Positions 24,456 through 34,189 are shown, numbered from the stretch's first letter. The stretch: 64,000 bases of DNA from Corynebacterium callunae DSM 20147 (GCF_000344785.1 NC_020506.1:1674001-1738000); one strand, 5' to 3'. Made by a program: numbers and translations. The notes: a model not told the origin generated them from the sequence alone.

Positions 24456-25667
24456 ATGGTTTCCGATCTTCTACAGCCGCGTGATGGCACGCCTCCCCTG
24501 CTTTCAACTCCCGCAGAATTTGAGGCTGCAGCCGAAGTCCTCGCCAATGGAACCGGCCCTTTTGCCATTGATACTGAACGCGCTTCAGGATTCCGCTATG
24601 ACGATCGTGCCTTTCTTATCCAAATTCGACGCCGTGGCAGTGGCACTGTTTTGCTGGATCCTGAGTCTTTTCGGCCGGAATTAACCCGAGCTTTGGGCCC
24701 GGTGATCAACAATCAAGAGTGGATCATTCACGCTGCAGCCACTGATTTACCCAGCTTGGCATGGCTGGATCTCCACCCTGGCATGCTTTTTGATACTGAA
24801 CTAGCAGGGCGTTTAGCTGGCTTCGAGCACGTCAATCTTGCTGCCATGGTGGAACAGATCTTTGAACTCCACCTGCTTAAAGGCCATGGTGCAGAGGATT
24901 GGTCTAAGCGCCCGCTGCCTGAATCTTGGCTTACTTATGCCGCCCTTGATGTGGAAATGCTGCTTGAACTGGCAGATGTGATGGCAGAAATTCTGGATTC
25001 CCAAGGCAAACTTGCCTGGGCGGAACAAGAATTTCGCTATATTATGTCGCAATTTGCGGAGGTCTCTGAACCTGCAGCCACCACGTGGACTGATCTCAAA
25101 GGAATTTCCACCCTCAAACGCCCAGATCAATTAGCCGTGGCGCGCGAATTGTGGATGGAAAGAGATTCTTTTGCTTCTTCCAGGGATCTAGCTCCTGGCA
25201 AAATCTTGCCCAATAAGGTGATTGTGGAAGTCGCGCGAACTCTTCCACGCAGCCCCGCAGATTTGGCGCGAACCAAGGGCTTTCCGGGACGCAATCCGGC
25301 AGCTGTGAAGCGCTGGTTCCGGGTAGTTATGCGTGCTCTAAAAAGCGCTAAAAACACCTGGCCAACTCCCCTGCCACGCAAAGACGGCATTCCTGATCGT
25401 CGCATGTGGAGCACCTATTATCCCGAAGAATATGAGGTCTTGCAGGAGGTCCGGGCCAGTATTGATGATCTCGGGGCGGATTTAGCCATCCCCGGCGAGA
25501 ACCTCTTACAGCCCGCAACTTTGCGAACCATGGTGTGGATGGCCGTGCATACGCAGGAAATTGGCGATCCCGAAAGTCTCTTTGAGGCTTTAGCCGATTA
25601 TGAAGCTCGCCCGTGGCAAATTGAGCAGGTGGGCGCGCTGCTAAGCAAGGCGCTTTTCAAAAACTAA
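24456..25667 (+). CDS. rnd: Ribonuclease D family 3'-5' exonuclease with HRDC domain
   Basis: DEDD-superfamily RNase that trims tRNA precursors and other small RNAs. I start at ATG 24456 (MVSDLLQPRDGTPPLL, 403 residues) instead of the longer frame that overlaps DUF3000. Exo motifs: Exo I AIDTERASG (D39, E41), Exo II in HAAATDLPSLAWL, then DTELAGRLAGF, and Exo III YAALDVEMLLELAD (Y...D). An HRDC domain follows (TTWTDLKGISTLKRPDQLAV to about 300), plus a C-terminal helical region. Leaderless -10 within the preceding stop codon. It converges on dxs through a shared hairpin. Confidence 0.94.
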   Translation: MVSDLLQPRDGTPPLLSTPAEFEAAAEVLANGTGPFAIDTERASGFRYDDRAFLIQIRRRGSGTVLLDPESFRPELTRALGPVINNQEWIIHAAATDLPSLAWLDLHPGMLFDTELAGRLAGFEHVNLAAMVEQIFELHLLKGHGAEDWSKRPLPESWLTYAALDVEMLLELADVMAEILDSQGKLAWAEQEFRYIMSQFAEVSEPAATTWTDLKGISTLKRPDQLAVARELWMERDSFASSRDLAPGKILPNKVIVEVARTLPRSPADLARTKGFPGRNPAAVKRWFRVVMRALKSAKNTWPTPLPRKDGIPDRRMWSTYYPEEYEVLQEVRASIDDLGADLAIPGENLLQPATLRTMVWMAVHTQEIGDPESLFEALADYEARPWQIEQVGALLSKALFKN

Positions 25668-25669
25668 AA

Positions 25670-25694
25670 AAGGAGCCACGCAAGGTGGCTTCTT
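25670..25694. terminator. Hairpin between rnd and dxs
   Basis: AAGGAGCCAC, loop GCAAG, GTGGCTTCTT, with A/T runs on each flank (AAAAAAGG before, TTCTTAAG after). Probably a bidirectional terminator of moderate strength. Confidence 0.6.
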
Positions 25695-25751
25695 AAGGGG
25701 ACGGATTCAGGTTTGTGTGCTTTGCGACGCAAACCCGGTCGCTTCTAGTCT

Positions 25752-27665
25752 TTATTCGCCAAAAAGATTATCCATCCACCCATTAATGCTTGCTTCTACT
25801 GCATCAAGATCAAGGCTATGATCAGCCAAAACTTCATTGCGGGAAGCATGATCGAGGTATTTCTGAGGTACCGCAACTTGACGGCGTGGAGTATCTATCT
25901 CTGCTGCATTCAGCGCGTCAGAAAGCAGTGAACCAACACCGCCGTGGATCACGCCATCTTCAATAGTGACAACCAAATCGTGATCATCTGCCAAGGCAAC
26001 CAGCGACTGCGGAATTGGGATAACCCAGCGAGGATCAACAACCGTGACATTCACACCACGGGCGGCGATACGCTCTGCCACCTTTAGTGCAATGGAGGCA
26101 CGCTCGCCAACAGCCACGATCAACACCGACGGTGCAGAATCTTCGGTTTCGCTTTGATCTGCTGCATCAATGTAGCCAATGAGGTCAACGCCATCCTCAA
26201 AGGTCTGCAAAGCCTCAACCGGAGTTGGCAATTCTCCCTTAGGGAAACGGATCACAGTCGGACCATCATCGATTCCCACTGCTTCATTAAGCAATTCCCG
26301 CAGTGTGATTTCATCACGAGGAGCTGCAACGCGAATACCAGGCACGATGGAGGTTAATGCAAGATCCCAGACACCGTTGTGGCTGGCTCCATCAGAACCG
26401 GTCACACCAGAGCGATCCAACACAATCGTTACGGGCAGGTGGAGCAATCCGACATCCATTAGCAACTGGTCAAATGCCCGGTTGAGGAAGGTGGAGTAAA
26501 TTGCCACCACTGGGTGCTTGCCGCCTAGTGCCAGGCCAGCAGCGGAGGTCAACGCATGCTGTTCTGCAATTCCCACATCAAAAAAGCGGTTGGGATAATT
26601 AGCCGCAAATTTTGCCAAACCAGTAGGTCCGGCCATTGCTGCAGTAATCGCAATAACATCTTCATTCTGGCCACCAATTTTGGTGAGCTCATCACTAAAA
26701 ACAGCAGTCCAACCTGGTTTGGACACAGATTTTGGCTCACCAGTTACGGGATCCATAATGCCGGTGGAGTGCATTAGCTCATCAAGGTCTTGTTCAGCCG
26801 GTGCATAACCGCGACCTTTTTCCGTCACCATATGAACGATGATGGGACCTTCATAGTCATGGGCATATTTCAAAGCATTTTCTACTGCCTTGAGGTTATG
26901 GCCATTTACTGGTCCCACATATTTCATACCCAGTTCTGGGAACATCTCAGTGGGAATAACGGTGCTTTTTACGCCTTCTTTAAAAGCGTGCAATGCCTCG
27001 AAAGTACGCTCCCCGACCCAGCCCATGGACTTCAAAGAGGTCTTTCCCTTTTCCATGACGCGGTCATAAAAAGGTTCCATACGCAGTTCTGCCAAGTTTT
27101 CGGCAAATCCGCCGATGGTGGGAGAATAGCTGCGCCCATTGTCATTAACAATGACCACAACATTGCGGTCTTTACCAGCAGCGATGTTATTAAGAGCTTC
27201 CCAACACATGCCACCGGTAAGGGCGCCGTCACCAACTACAGCTACCACGCTGTGCTCGCTATCGCCATTAAGCTGCATGGCTTTGGAAAGGCCATCTGCA
27301 TAGGACAATGCTGCGGAGGCATGAGAGGATTCGGTCCAGTCGTGCTCACTTTCGGCGCGGCTGGTGTAGCCAGAAAGTCCATCTTTTTGGCGAAGGGTAT
27401 CAAAATCGCCAGCGCGTCCGGTGAGGATCTTGTGCACATAGGACTGATGCGAGGTATCAAAGATGATCGGATCAGCTGGGGAATCAAAGACTCGATGCAA
27501 CCCGATGCTGAGTTCAACAACTCCCAGGTTAGGACCAAGATGTCCACCGGTTGCTGCCACCTTATCTACCAGGAAGGTGCGAATTTCCTCGGCCAACACC
27601 TCAAGATCTTCATCTTTAAGGGCTTTGAGGTCAGCAGGTGTTGAAATTGAGTTTAGGATTCCCAT
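25752..27665 (-). CDS. dxs: 1-deoxy-D-xylulose-5-phosphate synthase
   Basis: Thiamine-diphosphate transketolase-like enzyme that condenses pyruvate and glyceraldehyde-3-phosphate, the entry to the MEP isoprenoid pathway (needed here for decaprenyl phosphate, menaquinone and carotenoids). The 637-residue product has [18 protein letters not shown] at the N-terminus, the ThDP motif [35 protein letters not shown] with the catalytic Glu, and a C-terminal transketolase domain ([14 protein letters not shown]). Start ATG 27665 ([10 protein letters not shown]). Single gene, ending at the hairpin shared with rnd. Confidence 0.97.
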   Translation of the reverse strand: MGILNSISTPADLKALKDEDLEVLAEEIRTFLVDKVAATGGHLGPNLGVVELSIGLHRVFDSPADPIIFDTSHQSYVHKILTGRAGDFDTLRQKDGLSGYTSRAESEHDWTESSHASAALSYADGLSKAMQLNGDSEHSVVAVVGDGALTGGMCWEALNNIAAGKDRNVVVIVNDNGRSYSPTIGGFAENLAELRMEPFYDRVMEKGKTSLKSMGWVGERTFEALHAFKEGVKSTVIPTEMFPELGMKYVGPVNGHNLKAVENALKYAHDYEGPIIVHMVTEKGRGYAPAEQDLDELMHSTGIMDPVTGEPKSVSKPGWTAVFSDELTKIGGQNEDVIAITAAMAGPTGLAKFAANYPNRFFDVGIAEQHALTSAAGLALGGKHPVVAIYSTFLNRAFDQLLMDVGLLHLPVTIVLDRSGVTGSDGASHNGVWDLALTSIVPGIRVAAPRDEITLRELLNEAVGIDDGPTVIRFPKGELPTPVEALQTFEDGVDLIGYIDAADQSETEDSAPSVLIVAVGERASIALKVAERIAARGVNVTVVDPRWVIPIPQSLVALADDHDLVVTIEDGVIHGGVGSLLSDALNAAEIDTPRRQVAVPQKYLDHASRNEVLADHSLDLDAVEASINGWMDNLFGE

Positions 27666-27744
27666 TGGCGTGAGTCAGACACCTTTGCTTCTCGGAAAAT
27701 GAACGTTTTCAAAAAATGTGTACCGGGCTGGCGATACTAAATAG

Positions 27745-27769
27745 GCAGGTGGTCGCGGAACCCACCTGC
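27745..27769 (-). terminator. Hairpin after the TRAM methyltransferase gene
   Basis: GCAGGTGG/CCACCTGC 8-bp stem, followed on the minus strand by CTATTTAG, about 85 bases after the methyltransferase stop and 80 bases before dxs. Terminator of the upstream gene or part of the dxs leader. Confidence 0.5.
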
Positions 27770-27851
27770 GTCGTTTGAGCTATCTTACTCTGTAATTAAG
27801 CACCGTGTTTAATTCTGAGTTCCGCAAAGTACTTAATAAATAAACTGTGAT

Positions 27852-29090
27852 TTAGCCCTTAGGGATAAAAACACCGATGGTTTCAAAGTGGTGAGTACCA
27901 GGGAAAGCATTAAATACTGCCAGGCGTTCCAGGGTGTATCCATTGGTATTCCAGTCTGCAACATCACGAGAAAATGTCGCAGGATCACAGCCAATATGGA
28001 TCACAAGCTGGGGGTTTGCCTCGGCAATGCTCTTCAAAACCTCAGCGCCAGCACCGGTACGTGGAGGATCAAGAACCACCACATGTGGGGAATTGAGCTG
28101 AGAGGTCACACCTTCAACACGGCCAGTGTGGAAGGTAACAGGCAAGCCTTCGAGGGCGATCTCGCCGGCCTCTGCCGAACCGGCAGAAAGCTCCACCGAG
28201 TGCACACGTGCACCAAGCTTGTCGACGATTACCGGCGCGAACAACCCAACGCCGCCATAAAGGTCCCAGGCCACAGGGCCACGCTTATCGACGTCGCTAA
28301 GCTCCAGGCCCTCTAGCACCTCGGCGATAAAACCTGAATAGGCAGCAGGAGCAGCAGAATGGGCCTGCCAGAATGAGGACACTGGGAAAGTCCAGGTGTA
28401 GTTGCCTACTGTTTGCTCCACATTGCCGGTTCCTTCCAGAACCTTCAGTACAGTCTCCGTGCGGCGACCACGAGGAGCCTTATGAGCTTCAATAACATGG
28501 CGCTGGCCCTTGTCGTCGATAGCCGCAATGATCTCTGAACCTGGGGTGAAGCGCTGTGCGCCCTCCCCCATCAGCCCGTCGAGAAGCGCTGGTACTACCT
28601 GTGAGCAGGTGACCTCGGTGACGAGGTCATTGCTCTTAGGCTTGCGGAAACCTGCACGACCGGAGGCATCAACGCCCAAACGCACGCGGGTGCGCCAGCC
28701 GGAAGTAGGCTGCAGATCAAAAAGTTCTGGGGTGCCGAGTCGAGCCAGGCCACCAATTCTTTCCAGCTGGTCAGTCAGCACCTGAGTCTTAAGACGCAGC
28801 TCAGCGGCTGGATTTAGTTCTGCATAGTCACAGCAACCAGCACCGGCAGCAGCTGCTGCACAACGGGATTCCACGCGATCAACAGAAGGCTTATTTACTT
28901 TTACTACCTGGCCGCGCGCCCACTTTTTCTTGAGCTGGGAGATTTCTACATCCACGTCATCGCCAGGGAATCCACCCTGTACAAAAATAACGCGTCCATC
29001 ATGGTGGGCGATTCCTTCTCCACCGTGTGCAGGCCTAATGACCTCTACAGAGATGACGTCGCCTTTGGTTAATTCAGCGGTTTCAGTCAT
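27852..29090 (-). CDS. TRAM-domain 23S rRNA (uracil-C5)-methyltransferase family protein
   Basis: RlmD/TrmA-type SAM-dependent RNA m5U methyltransferase. The 412-residue product has an N-terminal TRAM domain (GDVISVEVIRPAHGGEGIAH, about 9-70), a Cys-rich segment CAAAAAGAGCCDYAEL that fits the [4Fe-4S] cluster region, SAM-binding DLYGGVGLFAPVIVD, and the catalytic motifs VVLDPPRTGAG and HIGCDPATFSRD. Specific target base (23S or tRNA) cannot be told from sequence. It lies between DUF3710 and dxs; a 9-bp hairpin precedes it. Confidence 0.9.
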   Translation of the reverse strand: MTETAELTKGDVISVEVIRPAHGGEGIAHHDGRVIFVQGGFPGDDVDVEISQLKKKWARGQVVKVNKPSVDRVESRCAAAAAGAGCCDYAELNPAAELRLKTQVLTDQLERIGGLARLGTPELFDLQPTSGWRTRVRLGVDASGRAGFRKPKSNDLVTEVTCSQVVPALLDGLMGEGAQRFTPGSEIIAAIDDKGQRHVIEAHKAPRGRRTETVLKVLEGTGNVEQTVGNYTWTFPVSSFWQAHSAAPAAYSGFIAEVLEGLELSDVDKRGPVAWDLYGGVGLFAPVIVDKLGARVHSVELSAGSAEAGEIALEGLPVTFHTGRVEGVTSQLNSPHVVVLDPPRTGAGAEVLKSIAEANPQLVIHIGCDPATFSRDVADWNTNGYTLERLAVFNAFPGTHHFETIGVFIPKG

Positions 29091-29119
29091 GAGACTGTTT
29101 CCTCATTCTTTCTCATTCA

Positions 29120-29163
29120 CACCCACAGCCTGTGGCGCAGTGGCCTTTTGCGGTCTGTGGGTG
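29120..29163. promoter_or_regulatory. Hairpin in the DUF3710 to methyltransferase gap
   Basis: CACCCACAG (29120-29128) pairs with CTGTGGGTG (29155-29163), loop 26 bases. No T-run follows on the minus strand, so an RNA-processing or stabilising element is more likely than a terminator. The rest of the 210-base gap shows nothing clear. Confidence 0.4.
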
Positions 29164-29300
29164 CAGTCACGGATCAAGATCGGTATGAATTGGCGGCCAG
29201 ATCCGTTAATGGCCACCCCGGAAGATGATGCGTGTGTGGCTGAAATCCCGCAGGCGCAGCACACCATATCTATGAAATATTTAACGCAGAGAACTTAACC

Positions 29301-30128
29301 CTACCCGGCGTTGCCCGTATTTCCCTGATCCGGTGTTGCAGTAGGGGCTTGACCTGGGTTTTTAGCGGCTGCCTCCTGGGCACGCTTAGCCATTGCCTGC
29401 TGTACTTGCTCTGCCAGCTGCTTCGGCAAAGCAACTGGCAAGGGGTTACCTGCCAAGATGGGTGCTTCGCCACGATTAACAAAAGTGCGTGCAATAACTT
29501 CACGGCCCAAATCACGCATTGCATCAGCACGATCGGCCGGCGCAATCATGGTCATACGCAGCATCCAGCGTGGTCCATCAACACCTGCGATACGGATTTG
29601 GCGATCATTTGCCTCACCGACTACTTCGCGACCCCACGGACCCTTTTCTACGCGCACGCTCAGGCCATCGCGACGCATTCCAGCAGCGATCTCCTTTGTA
29701 GATTCACGCCACTGGCCTGCAGAGGTTGGTGCTGCAAAAGCAACCGGGGTGATACGACCAAACTCGGTGACGATGTGGAGCATTCGAGGACCTTGCTCCC
29801 CCATTTCCACCTGAACCTCTGAATTAACAGGCAGCGGAATCTGCAGGGATCCTAGGTCAAGGACACCTTTTGCAAAGTCGGAAAAATCAAAGTCGTCGAT
29901 GCTAACAGCGCCAGCATCAAAGGGGCCGGTCTGGCCGTTGAAAGCATCGTGTACTGGGTCTGGTTCGCCAGCGGCAGGATCTTGGTCTAGATCTACTGCT
30001 GCTTCCACTTCCGCTTCTGCTGGAGCGCCCAAGTTGGACAGGGCTGCAGGGGCGTTAACGCCTTCCCCTGTTCCCTCACCGGATTCATCTTTAGTCTCGT
30101 TCTTTTTGCCAAACGGCCACAGTGCCAT
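29301..30128 (-). CDS. DUF3710 protein
   Basis: Actinobacterial conserved protein of unknown function, regularly found next to dut. The 275-residue product begins MALWPFGKKNETKDESGEG, with a disordered acidic N-terminus of about 90 residues, then the DUF3710 core: GPFDAGAVSIDDFDFSDFAK, RPSx-like GSLQIPLPVNSEVQVEM and IRIAGVDGPRWMLRMTMIAP, closing with VNRGEAPILAGNPLPVALPK. No membrane helix. It is 144 bases after dut with no terminator visible, so co-transcription with dut is plausible. Confidence 0.88.
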   Translation of the reverse strand: MALWPFGKKNETKDESGEGTGEGVNAPAALSNLGAPAEAEVEAAVDLDQDPAAGEPDPVHDAFNGQTGPFDAGAVSIDDFDFSDFAKGVLDLGSLQIPLPVNSEVQVEMGEQGPRMLHIVTEFGRITPVAFAAPTSAGQWRESTKEIAAGMRRDGLSVRVEKGPWGREVVGEANDRQIRIAGVDGPRWMLRMTMIAPADRADAMRDLGREVIARTFVNRGEAPILAGNPLPVALPKQLAEQVQQAMAKRAQEAAAKNPGQAPTATPDQGNTGNAG

Positions 30129-30272
30129 GAGCTACCTTTAGGTCCCTTCTATCAGAGATGTTGTGTTGGGCTGGACAAATAAATCGAGCTGAGGAGTGAA
30201 AACCCTGCCCCACAATTTTTAGATCTGTTCCAGTGTAGGTCTATTGGGAAATCTTGCCACCAAAATGGGTAT

Positions 30273-30740
30273 TTAGCTGGAAGTTTTTCCAGTGGAGCCA
30301 TAACCTTGGTCGCCGCGAACTGTCTCATCAAGTTCTTCGACTTCTGCAAAATCAACCAATTCCACCTTTTGGATGACCAGCTGTGCAATACGGTCACCGC
30401 GCTTAATGGAAATGGGGGTCTCAGGGTCAAGGTTGATCAGGCACACCTTGATCTCACCGCGGTAATCGGCATCAATGGTGCCTGGAGCATTAACAATGCT
30501 CAGGCCCTCGCGAGCGGCCAAACCAGAGCGAGGGTGCACTAAACCAACGGTGCCCAATGGCAAGGCAATTGCCACTCCAGTGCCCACTACTTCGCGGTGA
30601 CCCGGCGCGATTACTACATCGGTGGTGGCGTGAAGATCTACGCCTGCATCACCGCGGTGTGCCCTTTTGGGCATTGGGAGTTCTTTATCTAGGCGAACCA
30701 ATTTGATGGGGTCTAGGGAAGAGTAATTTTGCTCAGTCAC
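30273..30740 (-). CDS. dut: Deoxyuridine 5'-triphosphate nucleotidohydrolase (dUTPase)
   Basis: Trimeric enzyme hydrolysing dUTP to dUMP and pyrophosphate, keeping uracil out of DNA and feeding dTMP synthesis. All five dUTPase motifs are visible in the 155-residue product: [14 protein letters not shown] (I), [11 protein letters not shown] (II), [16 protein letters not shown] (III), [11 protein letters not shown] (IV) and [10 protein letters not shown] (V, the C-terminal P-loop-like arm). Start ATG 30740. Divergent from the DUF3093 gene. Confidence 0.97.
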   Translation of the reverse strand: MTEQNYSSLDPIKLVRLDKELPMPKRAHRGDAGVDLHATTDVVIAPGHREVVGTGVAIALPLGTVGLVHPRSGLAAREGLSIVNAPGTIDADYRGEIKVCLINLDPETPISIKRGDRIAQLVIQKVELVDFAEVEELDETVRGDQGYGSTGKTSS

Positions 30741-30893
30741 AGGTTTAGATTACATAGCTTGTGCCAGCACCTTCATTCTCCCCCTAGTGCCACTTGTATG
30801 CCTGCATTGCTATTTATGGCCTTGATTAGCGGAGCTCTTGGCTATGAGCATGGAAAATGATCTCTCTGGAGGCGTGGGATAGGATTACCTATT

Positions 30894-31445
30894 GTGACTG
30901 ATTCCCAAGGCTTAGATTCTGCTTCTTCAAATTCCTCACCAAACCAGGGCGGTGCCCCTCGCGTAATTTACCGCGAGCGCCAGTGGGTGCCGTGGTATTG
31001 GTGGTTAGCGATGGCCTTTGTGGTGGCGCTGCTCACCGCCCAATTTGGACTTAACCGCAGTGCCCTTTGGATCTATATACCAGCGGTATTGCTTTCCATC
31101 GTCGGTGTATGGGTGCTACTGAATATGTCATCAACTGTTGTGGCAGTAGAAGAAGACGCAGATGGTACGCGGTGGCTAATTGCTGGCCAGGCCAATCTGC
31201 CTGCTGATGTGGTGTCGCGTTCTTTGGCGGTTCCAGCTACTGCAAAACGCAATGCAATGGGCCGTCAATTGGATCCAGCTGCATTTGTGGTCTCTCATGG
31301 TTGGGTACATGAGATGGTGATGCTGGTGCTTGATGATCCAGAAGATCCCACTCCTTATTGGCTGGTGGGCACCAAAGATCCTGAGGCTTTATTGCGTGCA
31401 TTCTTGCCGTCCCAGGCTGATGCAGCACTTGCAGATTTCCGCTAA
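30894..31445 (+). CDS. DUF3093 membrane protein
   Basis: Actinobacterial membrane protein of unknown function. The 183-residue product has a low-complexity Ser/Asn-rich N-terminus, then VIYRERQWVPWYWWLAMAFV opening the DUF3093 domain with two membrane helices (about 36-54 and 60-76) and a soluble C-terminal half ending VGTKDPEALLRAFL. GTG 30894 lies eight bases after TAGGAT (30880-30885), consistent with leaderless expression. Divergent from dut; ends in a strong terminator shared with DUF4193. Confidence 0.88.
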   Translation: MTDSQGLDSASSNSSPNQGGAPRVIYRERQWVPWYWWLAMAFVVALLTAQFGLNRSALWIYIPAVLLSIVGVWVLLNMSSTVVAVEEDADGTRWLIAGQANLPADVVSRSLAVPATAKRNAMGRQLDPAAFVVSHGWVHEMVMLVLDDPEDPTPYWLVGTKDPEALLRAFLPSQADAALADFR

Positions 31446-31490
31446 TTAGCCCTTTTTAAGCCCTGGACCAGGCGAATTTCCAGGGGAGTC

Positions 31491-31531
31491 AAAACCCCGT
31501 TAACCGGCATTTTGCTGGTTAACGGGGTTTA
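31491..31531. terminator. Bidirectional terminator between DUF3093 and DUF4193 genes
   Basis: AAACCCCGTTAACCGGC, loop ATTTT, GCTGGTTAACGGGGTTT: a 16-bp stem flanked by A and T runs, lying between the two convergent genes. Confidence 0.88.
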
Positions 31532-31641
31532 ATACTTCTCAAAGCTCGGGAAGGCTATATCAATCACGTGGGGTTAAACCCCGCAGATCAAGGCGATCTC
31601 GGTACTACTTCACAATGCTTTTAAACAATGCTCAAAAATGC

Positions 31642-31935
31642 TTATGCGCAGTCTAGGCAGATGATGGAGCCATCAGCCTCAACGTGGGACTTGCGGTTGT
31701 TGCGCTGTACCAGGAAGCAGCTTGCGCAGGTGAACTCATCAGCACGACGTGGCACCACATCTACGTTGAGCTCTTCACCGGAGAGATCAATATTGGGAAT
31801 CTCGAATGCCTCAACGATTTCGCCATCGTCATCCATATCGCTATTGGCGCTTTCTACGGCCTTAAGACCTTCGAGGGAGTCGGTCTCTAACTCGTCTTCT
31901 ACACGGCGACGGGGTGCGTCATAGTCGGTAGCCAT
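31642..31935 (-). CDS. DUF4193 zinc-ribbon-like protein
   Basis: Small actinobacterial protein, 97 residues, of unknown function. N-terminus MATDYDAPRRRVEDELETDS is the family signature; a strongly acidic middle follows; the C-terminal third has two Cys pairs (FTCASCFLVQRN and IICLDCA) spaced like a zinc ribbon. In the genus it lies between dut and the inositol phosphatase gene, close to sigA. An association with transcription or RNA polymerase is a guess based on the ribbon and the company it keeps. Confidence 0.9.
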   Translation of the reverse strand: MATDYDAPRRRVEDELETDSLEGLKAVESANSDMDDDGEIVEAFEIPNIDLSGEELNVDVVPRRADEFTCASCFLVQRNNRKSHVEADGSIICLDCA

Positions 31936-32084
31936 CTTAATTTCCTCCCGAGTGGGTATAGTTCGCTTGCTTTTGCACAGGCTTAAGAAAATCTAGTGCA
32001 GCATTTAGCGCGCATAGTAAAGGAGAATTTGACGCTTGTCATACCGGCAGGTCAGAGGCCTAAAATCGAGAGCCCTTTGAGGCT

Positions 32085-32109
32085 TAAAAAATGCGCTTTT
32101 TTAAGCATT
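32085..32109 (-). terminator. Short terminator overlapping the suhB stop
   Basis: AATGC/GCATT with a ten-base loop, followed on the minus strand by TTTTTT. The stem overlaps the stop codon of the inositol phosphatase gene. Confidence 0.4.
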
Positions 32110-32961
32110 TAGCGCTTTAAAGCCTCCGAATGAGTTAAAAAGTTCCTGTGCGACATCAAAAATGCTCTCTGGTGCCGCAAAAAATACCTCGCCCGAAGAG
32201 CCTGGAATAGACAATCCCGGAGCCACGGTAATTGCACCAGCTTCCTCAGCGATGAGTGAACCAGCGGCATAATCCCAGCAATTCAGACCATGCTCGTAGT
32301 ACAAATCAACCTGGCCATCAGCGAGGTGGCATAAATCGAGCGCCGCGCTTCCCAGACGTCGAATATCACGAACCTGAGGTAACACCTTGGTCAATAACTG
32401 CGCCTGTTGTTCACGGCGAGTCGCAGAATAACCAAAGCCGGTGGCCAATAGTGCTTGGCTCGGGTCGTGGATTTTGTTCACTGATAGCGACAGTATTTCG
32501 TCGTTCGCCGGCAAATATTTAGTGGCACCCTCGCCGCGCGCGGCGGTGTACAGCACCCCGGTTTCCACGTTAATAACCGCGCCTGCCACGACTTCCCCGT
32601 CAATCGCTGCAGCGATTGACACCGCATATTGGGGTAGGCCATAAAGAAAGTTGACGGTGCCGTCAATGGGGTCAACAATCCAGGTAACACCGCTTATCGA
32701 CGAAGTACCAGTGCCTTCCTCCCCGATTAGGCCATCTTCTGGACGCAATTCCTGGAGGCGATTGGCAATAAAATCCTCTGCCAAGGTATCAACAATGGTC
32801 ACAGGGTCAACGGAGGAGCTTTTGGTGTTGGTGTATTGCCATAAATCCCCAAGTTCAGCGCGCTTTTCTAAGATGCGAGCTGCCGCCAGGGTGGCTGTTT
32901 CAGCGGCAATGGCACGAAGTTCATTAAAAGATTCTATTCCCTGTTGCATAGTCTCCATCAT
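32101..32961 (-). CDS. suhB: Inositol-1-monophosphatase family protein (SuhB/ImpC)
   Basis: Mg2+-dependent, Li+-sensitive-type phosphatase releasing myo-inositol from inositol-1-phosphate, or acting on related sugar phosphates. The 286-residue product has [12 protein letters not shown] (metal Glu), [20 protein letters not shown] (the DPIDGT signature) and [16 protein letters not shown] (C-terminal metal Asp). Start uncertain: ATG at 32961, 32958 or 32949. In this lineage inositol feeds phosphatidylinositol and mycothiol, connecting it to the pgsA-pimA operon 19 kb away. Divergent from ppgK, with start codons about 90 bases apart. Confidence 0.92.
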   Translation of the reverse strand: MMETMQQGIESFNELRAIAAETATLAAARILEKRAELGDLWQYTNTKSSSVDPVTIVDTLAEDFIANRLQELRPEDGLIGEEGTGTSSISGVTWIVDPIDGTVNFLYGLPQYAVSIAAAIDGEVVAGAVINVETGVLYTAARGEGATKYLPANDEILSLSVNKIHDPSQALLATGFGYSATRREQQAQLLTKVLPQVRDIRRLGSAALDLCHLADGQVDLYYEHGLNCWDYAAGSLIAEEAGAITVAPGLSIPGSSGEVFFAAPESIFDVAQELFNSFGGFKALNA

Positions 32962-33048
32962 GGTTGTTTTTTAGAGATCCTGCCGTTGAAAAGGGAAAAT
33001 TTTAAAGAATCAGTGCCGAATGCACATCTGATTTGTACACTTGGGCGC

Positions 33049-33801
33049 ATGACTGAGACCGGATTTGGAATTGATGTCGGTGGTTCCGGCATTAAAGGCG
33101 CTCGTGTGGATCTCACCACGGGTGAATTTATCGGTGAGCGAATTAAAATCGCCACCCCGCAACCTGCAACCCCTGAAGCCGTCGCAGAAGTAGTAGCTCA
33201 AATTTTGGCAGAGGCAGAGTGGGACGGCCCAGTAGGCATTACCCTGCCGTCTGTGGTGCGTGGCCAAATTGCTTTGTCTGCCGCCAATATTGATAAATCG
33301 TGGATCGGCACCGATGTTCATGAGCTTTTTGCTCGACATCTAGGTGAGCGAGAGATCGCGGTGCTCAACGACGCCGATGCAGCTGGTATCGCAGAGGCAA
33401 CCTTTGGTGATCCCGCAGCCCGCGAAGGTGCCGTCATCTTATTAACCCTGGGCACTGGCATCGGCTCAGCGTTCCTGGTTGATGGCACCCTTTTCCCCAA
33501 CACTGAGTTAGGCCACCTTGTTGTTGATGGCGTCGAGGCAGAACACCGCGCTTCAGCTGCAGTAAAGGAGAATGAGGATCTCTCCTGGAAGAAGTGGAGC
33601 AAGCAGCTCAACAAGGTGTTGCAGGAATATGAAAAGCTCTTCTCCCCTTCCCTATTCATAATGGGTGGTGGCATTTCCCGAAAGCATGACAAGTGGATGC
33701 CACTTTTGGAGCTTGACACCGAGGTTGTACCAGCACAACTGCGCAATCGTGCAGGAATTGTCGGTGCCGCGATGGCAGTGTCTAAACACCTCAACCCTTA
33801 A
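33049..33801 (+). CDS. ppgK: Polyphosphate glucokinase
   Basis: ROK-family kinase that phosphorylates glucose with polyphosphate or ATP, giving PTS-independent glucose entry to glycolysis. I start at ATG 33049 ([20 protein letters not shown], 250 residues); the frame reaches back to 32944 but that part overlaps suhB. Motifs: phosphate 1 [34 protein letters not shown] (catalytic Asp), [17 protein letters not shown] (phosphate 2), [23 protein letters not shown] at 33036-33041 lies seven bases before ATG: leaderless. It is followed by the sigA leader, with no terminator seen. Confidence 0.96.
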   Translation: MTETGFGIDVGGSGIKGARVDLTTGEFIGERIKIATPQPATPEAVAEVVAQILAEAEWDGPVGITLPSVVRGQIALSAANIDKSWIGTDVHELFARHLGEREIAVLNDADAAGIAEATFGDPAAREGAVILLTLGTGIGSAFLVDGTLFPNTELGHLVVDGVEAEHRASAAVKENEDLSWKKWSKQLNKVLQEYEKLFSPSLFIMGGGISRKHDKWMPLLELDTEVVPAQLRNRAGIVGAAMAVSKHLNP

Positions 33802-33925
33802 GAGGATTAAAGCGTCGCGTATTTATCCCGTTTGAGCACTAACTTTGTCTTCGGGTCTTGATTCACAGCCACTATTGAGGTATCGGAATTTTGACCCCTT
33901 TGTGACAGCAGCCCGGTCTTTGAAC

Positions 33926-33940
33926 TATACTGGGCTGCTG
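33926..33940 (+). promoter_or_regulatory. sigA promoter P1 with flanking inverted repeat
   Basis: TATACT at 33926-33931, a near-consensus -10. CAGCAGCCC (33906-33914) and GGGCTGCTG (33932-33940) form a perfect 9-bp inverted repeat around it, so the start site lies in the right arm. A TGTGAC-like -35 precedes by about 18 bases. Confidence 0.55.
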
Positions 33941-33999
33941 ATCGTGGACAAAGAGTTAACCATGAGATTGATTCACCCTTTTGGCCTCCAAAGAAGTAC

Positions 34000-34149
34000 A
34001 TGACTCAACGCACTCCGAAACGCATTCGGGGGCAAGTGAGACTTTCCGGGAGCAGGCACCAGGGACATGGAACAATTGATCGGCTGACCATCCCAAAAGA
34101 TGTACCCAAGTTCGGGGATAACTTTTCGGCGTTTCAGGGGAACAAATAA
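34000..34149 (+). CDS. Possible 49-residue leader ORF upstream of sigA
   Basis: An open frame from ATG 34000 to TAA 34147-34149 encodes a basic peptide beginning MTQRTPKRIRGQVRLSGSR and ending FQGNK. AAAGAAG sits four bases before the start. There is no domain I recognise and no alternative longer frame. It lies in the roughly 370-base sigA leader between P1 and a second promoter-like pair. It could be a regulatory upstream ORF or chance. Confidence 0.22.
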   Translation: MTQRTPKRIRGQVRLSGSRHQGHGTIDRLTIPKDVPKFGDNFSAFQGNK

Positions 34150-34161
34150 GTTTTCCTGTTG

Positions 34162-34189
34162 TTGGATATAGATATTCGCACTTTATACA
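34162..34189 (+). promoter_or_regulatory. Candidate second sigA promoter
   Basis: TTGGAT (34162-34167) and TATACA (34184-34189), 16 bases apart, about 115 bases before the sigA start. Confidence 0.4.

Noticed and set aside
26790..27644. 284-codon plus-strand ORF opposite dxs
   Set aside because: Shadow of dxs, whose reading frame has all expected motifs.
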